From an uncultured Collinsella sp. (lineage in GTDB: Bacteria; Actinomycetota; Coriobacteriia; Coriobacteriales; Coriobacteriaceae): 17,570 bases of DNA. Numbering within the stretch: position 1 is the stretch's first letter; each line of letters starts with the position of its first letter. The position numbers and the translations under genes were made by a program. The stretch is taken from positions 1-17,570 of the forward strand of contig CABUIE010000024.1 in assembly GCA_902491565.1 (NCBI GenBank), given 5' to 3'. Below are positions 15,718 through 17,570 of this stretch, piece by piece. The notes beneath the pieces are model-generated. The model was not told the DNA's origin, searched no databases, and worked only from the letters and a program-made list of their open reading frames with translations.

Positions 15718-15873
15718 TATGGACAGTTCCGTGAGGGGCGCGAGAGACGGGACTCTGGGGAGATCTTCGAGGAGGAGTGTCTCGACTGGAAACGCGGGTT
15801 CAGTGGAGCAGGAACCTAATCTCTGTCTCTCTTGCTTTTTTGATTTGTTGAGAAGCCGGCATTTGGGGGCATT
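15718..15873. other. Spacer before the unrecognised 227-residue gene
   Basis: No gene is seen. The T-rich stretch around 15832-15848 contains a TTTTTT run but no convincing stem before it. Base composition falls here from GC-rich to mixed, marking a boundary with the next gene. Confidence 0.3.
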
Positions 15874-16557
15874 TTGGATAGCGAACAGTTCAAACAAGAA
15901 GCTGAGAAAATAGAACAAAGCCTGAGTGCCTTGAGAGTCGCCGAGCGCAATGCAGTGATTCCCTTCATGAACGGCGACTTTACCCAATGGGATCTATATC
16001 TGGCATCCTCCTCTGAGTATGCGATGAGACTGATAGACGGATTCATCTCCATGCTCGAGTCGAGGAATCTTGTTTGCGTCGCCCAGCTTCTCCGCGCACA
16101 GGTTGGAGTCTGCCTGCGGACATTCGCATTATTCGCCGCCGAAGACCAGGATGACTTTCTCAAGCAGGTGTTTCAAGGTGTGCCTGTGAACAAGCTGAAA
16201 GATTTCTCGGGTGAGAAGATGTCCGATGGAAGACTTCAAGACTTACTCGAGAAGTTCGATCCAAAGGTAAAAGATGTATACAAGGTGACGTCTGGATTCG
16301 TCCACTTCTCCATTGATATTCTGCCGAGCATGGGTGTGCCTGGGGAGGGCTATGAGGTCGAGTTTAATTTTGGAGCCGAGCCCAACGAGAGAAACAATGC
16401 GCCTCTCGTGGAATGCGGCAAGGCGTTCTGCCACTATGTCGACCTGCATCTCCAGATGCTCCATAAGGTGATTGCTTCGGATGAATGGTATGCCGATCGA
16501 TTCCGTATCGATTCCGATGGTCCTGCAGACGAGGCCTCGAAAAGCGAGAAGGTGTAG
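15874..16557 (+). CDS. Unrecognised 227-residue soluble protein
   Basis: The frame is open from 15844; the only usual start is TTG 15874 with a GGGGG stretch just before it, so the N-terminus may be truncated. The protein looks helical and soluble. Clear segments are DSEQFKQEAEKIEQSLSALR, LLRAQVGVCLRTFALFAA (a core helix) and VYKVTSGFVHFSIDI. The layout, with helices carrying LLRxxxxxxLR and a later VH, resembles the uncharacterised helical proteins near defence or mobile genes, but I can assign no family and see no catalytic motif. Its lower GC than the padR operon and its isolation next to gene remnants suggest acquisition by transfer. It has no signal peptide or membrane segment. Confidence 0.6.
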   Translation: MDSEQFKQEAEKIEQSLSALRVAERNAVIPFMNGDFTQWDLYLASSSEYAMRLIDGFISMLESRNLVCVAQLLRAQVGVCLRTFALFAAEDQDDFLKQVFQGVPVNKLKDFSGEKMSDGRLQDLLEKFDPKVKDVYKVTSGFVHFSIDILPSMGVPGEGYEVEFNFGAEPNERNNAPLVECGKAFCHYVDLHLQMLHKVIASDEWYADRFRIDSDGPADEASKSEKV

Positions 16558-16819
16558 GTCGAACGCATTGACGCTGCCTTGACAGCATCCCGATATGATA
16601 ACGAATGGGAGGTTCCCTGCGAAATGTGCGCCTCTGTATATTCTCGCTAGGACGCCCTCGACCGATAAGGCATCGTTGAGTTCAATTTGAGTTCAGCTCG
16701 GGTGCCTGAAAATCGCCCAACTCTGATAAAAGGGGAGACGACGGTACACCACGTAGACGAGAGGCTATGGAAGTGCACGATTTGATTATATTGGCGCGCT
16801 AAACCGCCCCGCTGCCCAA
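16558..16819. other. Intergenic stretch without a supported gene
   Basis: A TTGACA lies at 16579-16584, but no -10 box is found at proper spacing. A GGGAGG is followed eleven bases later by an 8-codon frame (ATG 16624) only. This may be the broken 5' end of a lost gene. Nothing else is supported. Confidence 0.3.
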
Positions 16820-17036
16820 CTTGAACTCCGCTCACGCGTGTATGGGGCTGCGAGAGGTAACGGCCTGCGGCCTCCTTTGTGTGCTCGATGATATCTTCGA
16901 GCATGCCGGGCATGGCGGAGACATTCGCTGCAATCCAGCCGTGTTCAAGCGCCGTTTCGGATAGGAGCGAGAGGGGGGCTGTCTTGCCCGTTTCCCTTGC
17001 ACCCGTAAAGATGGTTGACAGTTTGGGGCCTCCCGT
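16820..17036 (-). pseudogene. Second fragment of the left-end ATPase family
   Basis: The minus strand reads PKLSTIFTGARETGKT, SLLSETALEHGWIAANVSA and MPGMLEDIIEHTKEAAGRYL before it stops matching at GVQVG near 16820. It aligns base for base with the pseudogene at about 570-770, including the spacing between Walker A and MPGML. Walker A is GARETGKT, still fitting GxxxxGKT. The start, its upstream repeats, Walker B and the C-terminal winged helix are all absent; the frame beyond GVQVG is unrelated. This copy keeps the tryptophan codon and the reading frame lost in the left copy, so the two decayed independently. Confidence 0.8.
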
Positions 17037-17084
17037 GTCTTTAGCTTTTACCGCGCTAGATGCCTCATGGAAACTGTTGGACTT

Positions 17085-17131
17085 TAATCAGACAGACCCA
17101 GCATGTCGTTTTCCTCCATGAGGACATCGGC
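17085..17131 (-). pseudogene. 3' end fragment of a second topoisomerase A gene
   Basis: The minus strand encodes ADVLMEENDMLGLSD followed by TAA. The true parC-like gene at the left ends AGALMKENDMPSLFD, also with TAA. Over 47 bases the two DNA strings differ at 8 positions, all transitions by my count. An in-frame TAA lies a little upstream, so only the last codons survive. It is bounded by the arginase remnant on one side and the ATPase fragment on the other, and so repeats the left-end order of topoisomerase A end and then ATPase. Confidence 0.7.
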
Positions 17132-17134
17132 TAA

Positions 17135-17558
17135 AACCGCAACACCTATGCTTGTTTAAGCAAACCTCCTGATAGTCGTGGAGCTGCTGTAGCCCGACAT
17201 GCAGGAGATCGCTCGGCTTAAACACCGGATGCCGCATCCGCGAAACGAGTTGCGGTGCACCCTGTTCCAAAAGGCTGCCAAGTACCATGGCGTGAGCGTT
17301 GGGGTAGCCATCATTCAGCGTGGATACATCCGGATGCGCATAGATCCAGACGATTCCAACGTTCTCGTATTTCCCGTGCAGGTAATCGAAGAGGGCAAGC
17401 GACACCATACAGTTGCCGCCGACGGTCACGACTCTGTCGGGGTTTTCTGCCGTAAGCTTCCTCTGCGCATCCTGAATCCCCGCCAGGACTTCGTCCTCGG
17501 CATAGATGCGAACTGTGGAGTGGGAAGGATAAACTGGACTTTCTTTTAAGGATCCTCA
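17135..17558 (-). pseudogene. Truncated arginase/agmatinase-family gene
   Basis: Reading leftward from 17555, the frame gives VRIYAEDEVLAGIQDAQRKL, DRVVTVGGNCMVSLALFDYL, VGIVWIYAHPDVST and HAMVLGSLLEQGAPQLV, ending near LLHVGLQQLHDYQE. These are the successive blocks of the arginase superfamily (manganese ureohydrolases), with the metal-binding WxDAHxD here as WIYAHPD. GAT to TAT removes the first aspartate ligand. An in-frame TGA lies at 17558-17556, and the second metal-site half of the gene is missing because the frame runs into the topoisomerase fragment near 17150. The gene is therefore dead on three counts. Its 5' part may continue beyond the window. Confidence 0.75.
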
Positions 17559-17570
17559 AGCGTATTGCCG

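Noticed and set aside
16579..16607. TTGACA at 16579 as a promoter
   Set aside because: No -10 hexamer at 16-18 bases; the nearby TATGAT is only nine bases away.

Overview
The window looks like a chromosomal segment of a GC-rich Coriobacteriia, most likely Collinsella or a close relative. This is inferred from gene families (a second type IIA topoisomerase pair, orphan AAA-type ATPases with arrays of repeats in front, an LAxTG-type surface protein next to a LuxR regulator, and a PadR-DUF1700-DUF4097 group). No rRNA or tRNA is present to confirm it, and I found no CRISPR array.

Layout from left to right. Positions 1-1083 hold a perfect 40-bp palindrome, a 72-bp inverted-repeat element and a decayed minus-strand ATPase gene that still has a three-unit 19-bp repeat array over its ribosome binding site. 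Positions 1084-5367 (minus) are an intact topoisomerase operon, parE-like then parC-like. Positions 5520-6902 (minus) encode an ATPase with a nuclease-like C-terminus, preceded by four 18-bp palindromic operator-like units. Positions 7159-7983 (plus) are an XRE regulator and a four-helix membrane protein, with a near-consensus promoter inside a dyad. Positions 8073-13602 (minus) are a LuxR-type regulator followed by a 1,455-residue wall-anchored surface protein. Positions 13627-14259 are a decay zone. Positions 14260-15717 (plus) are padR, a DUF1700 gene, a shortened DUF4097-type gene and a possible PspC remnant. Positions 15874-16557 (plus) encode an unrecognised 227-residue protein. Positions 16820-17558 (minus) are a mosaic of gene remnants: part of an arginase-family gene, the last 15 codons of a second topoisomerase A gene, and a second fragment of the left-end ATPase family.

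How the parts relate. The topoisomerase genes form a complete heterotetramer with all catalytic residues, but the quinolone-contact position is alanine instead of serine. The two ATPase loci are from different families, yet each is preceded by its own short repeat set that runs into the Shine-Dalgarno region. This suggests gene-specific autoregulation or self-recognition and is the best candidate for an undescribed system here. Both window ends carry the same order, topoisomerase A 3' end followed by an ATPase of one family, with the right-hand copy broken. That points to duplication or strain-to-strain recombination next to the topoisomerase locus, followed by loss. The remaining units look like ordinary regulator-plus-target pairs: XRE with a membrane protein, LuxR with a surface protein, PadR with envelope proteins.
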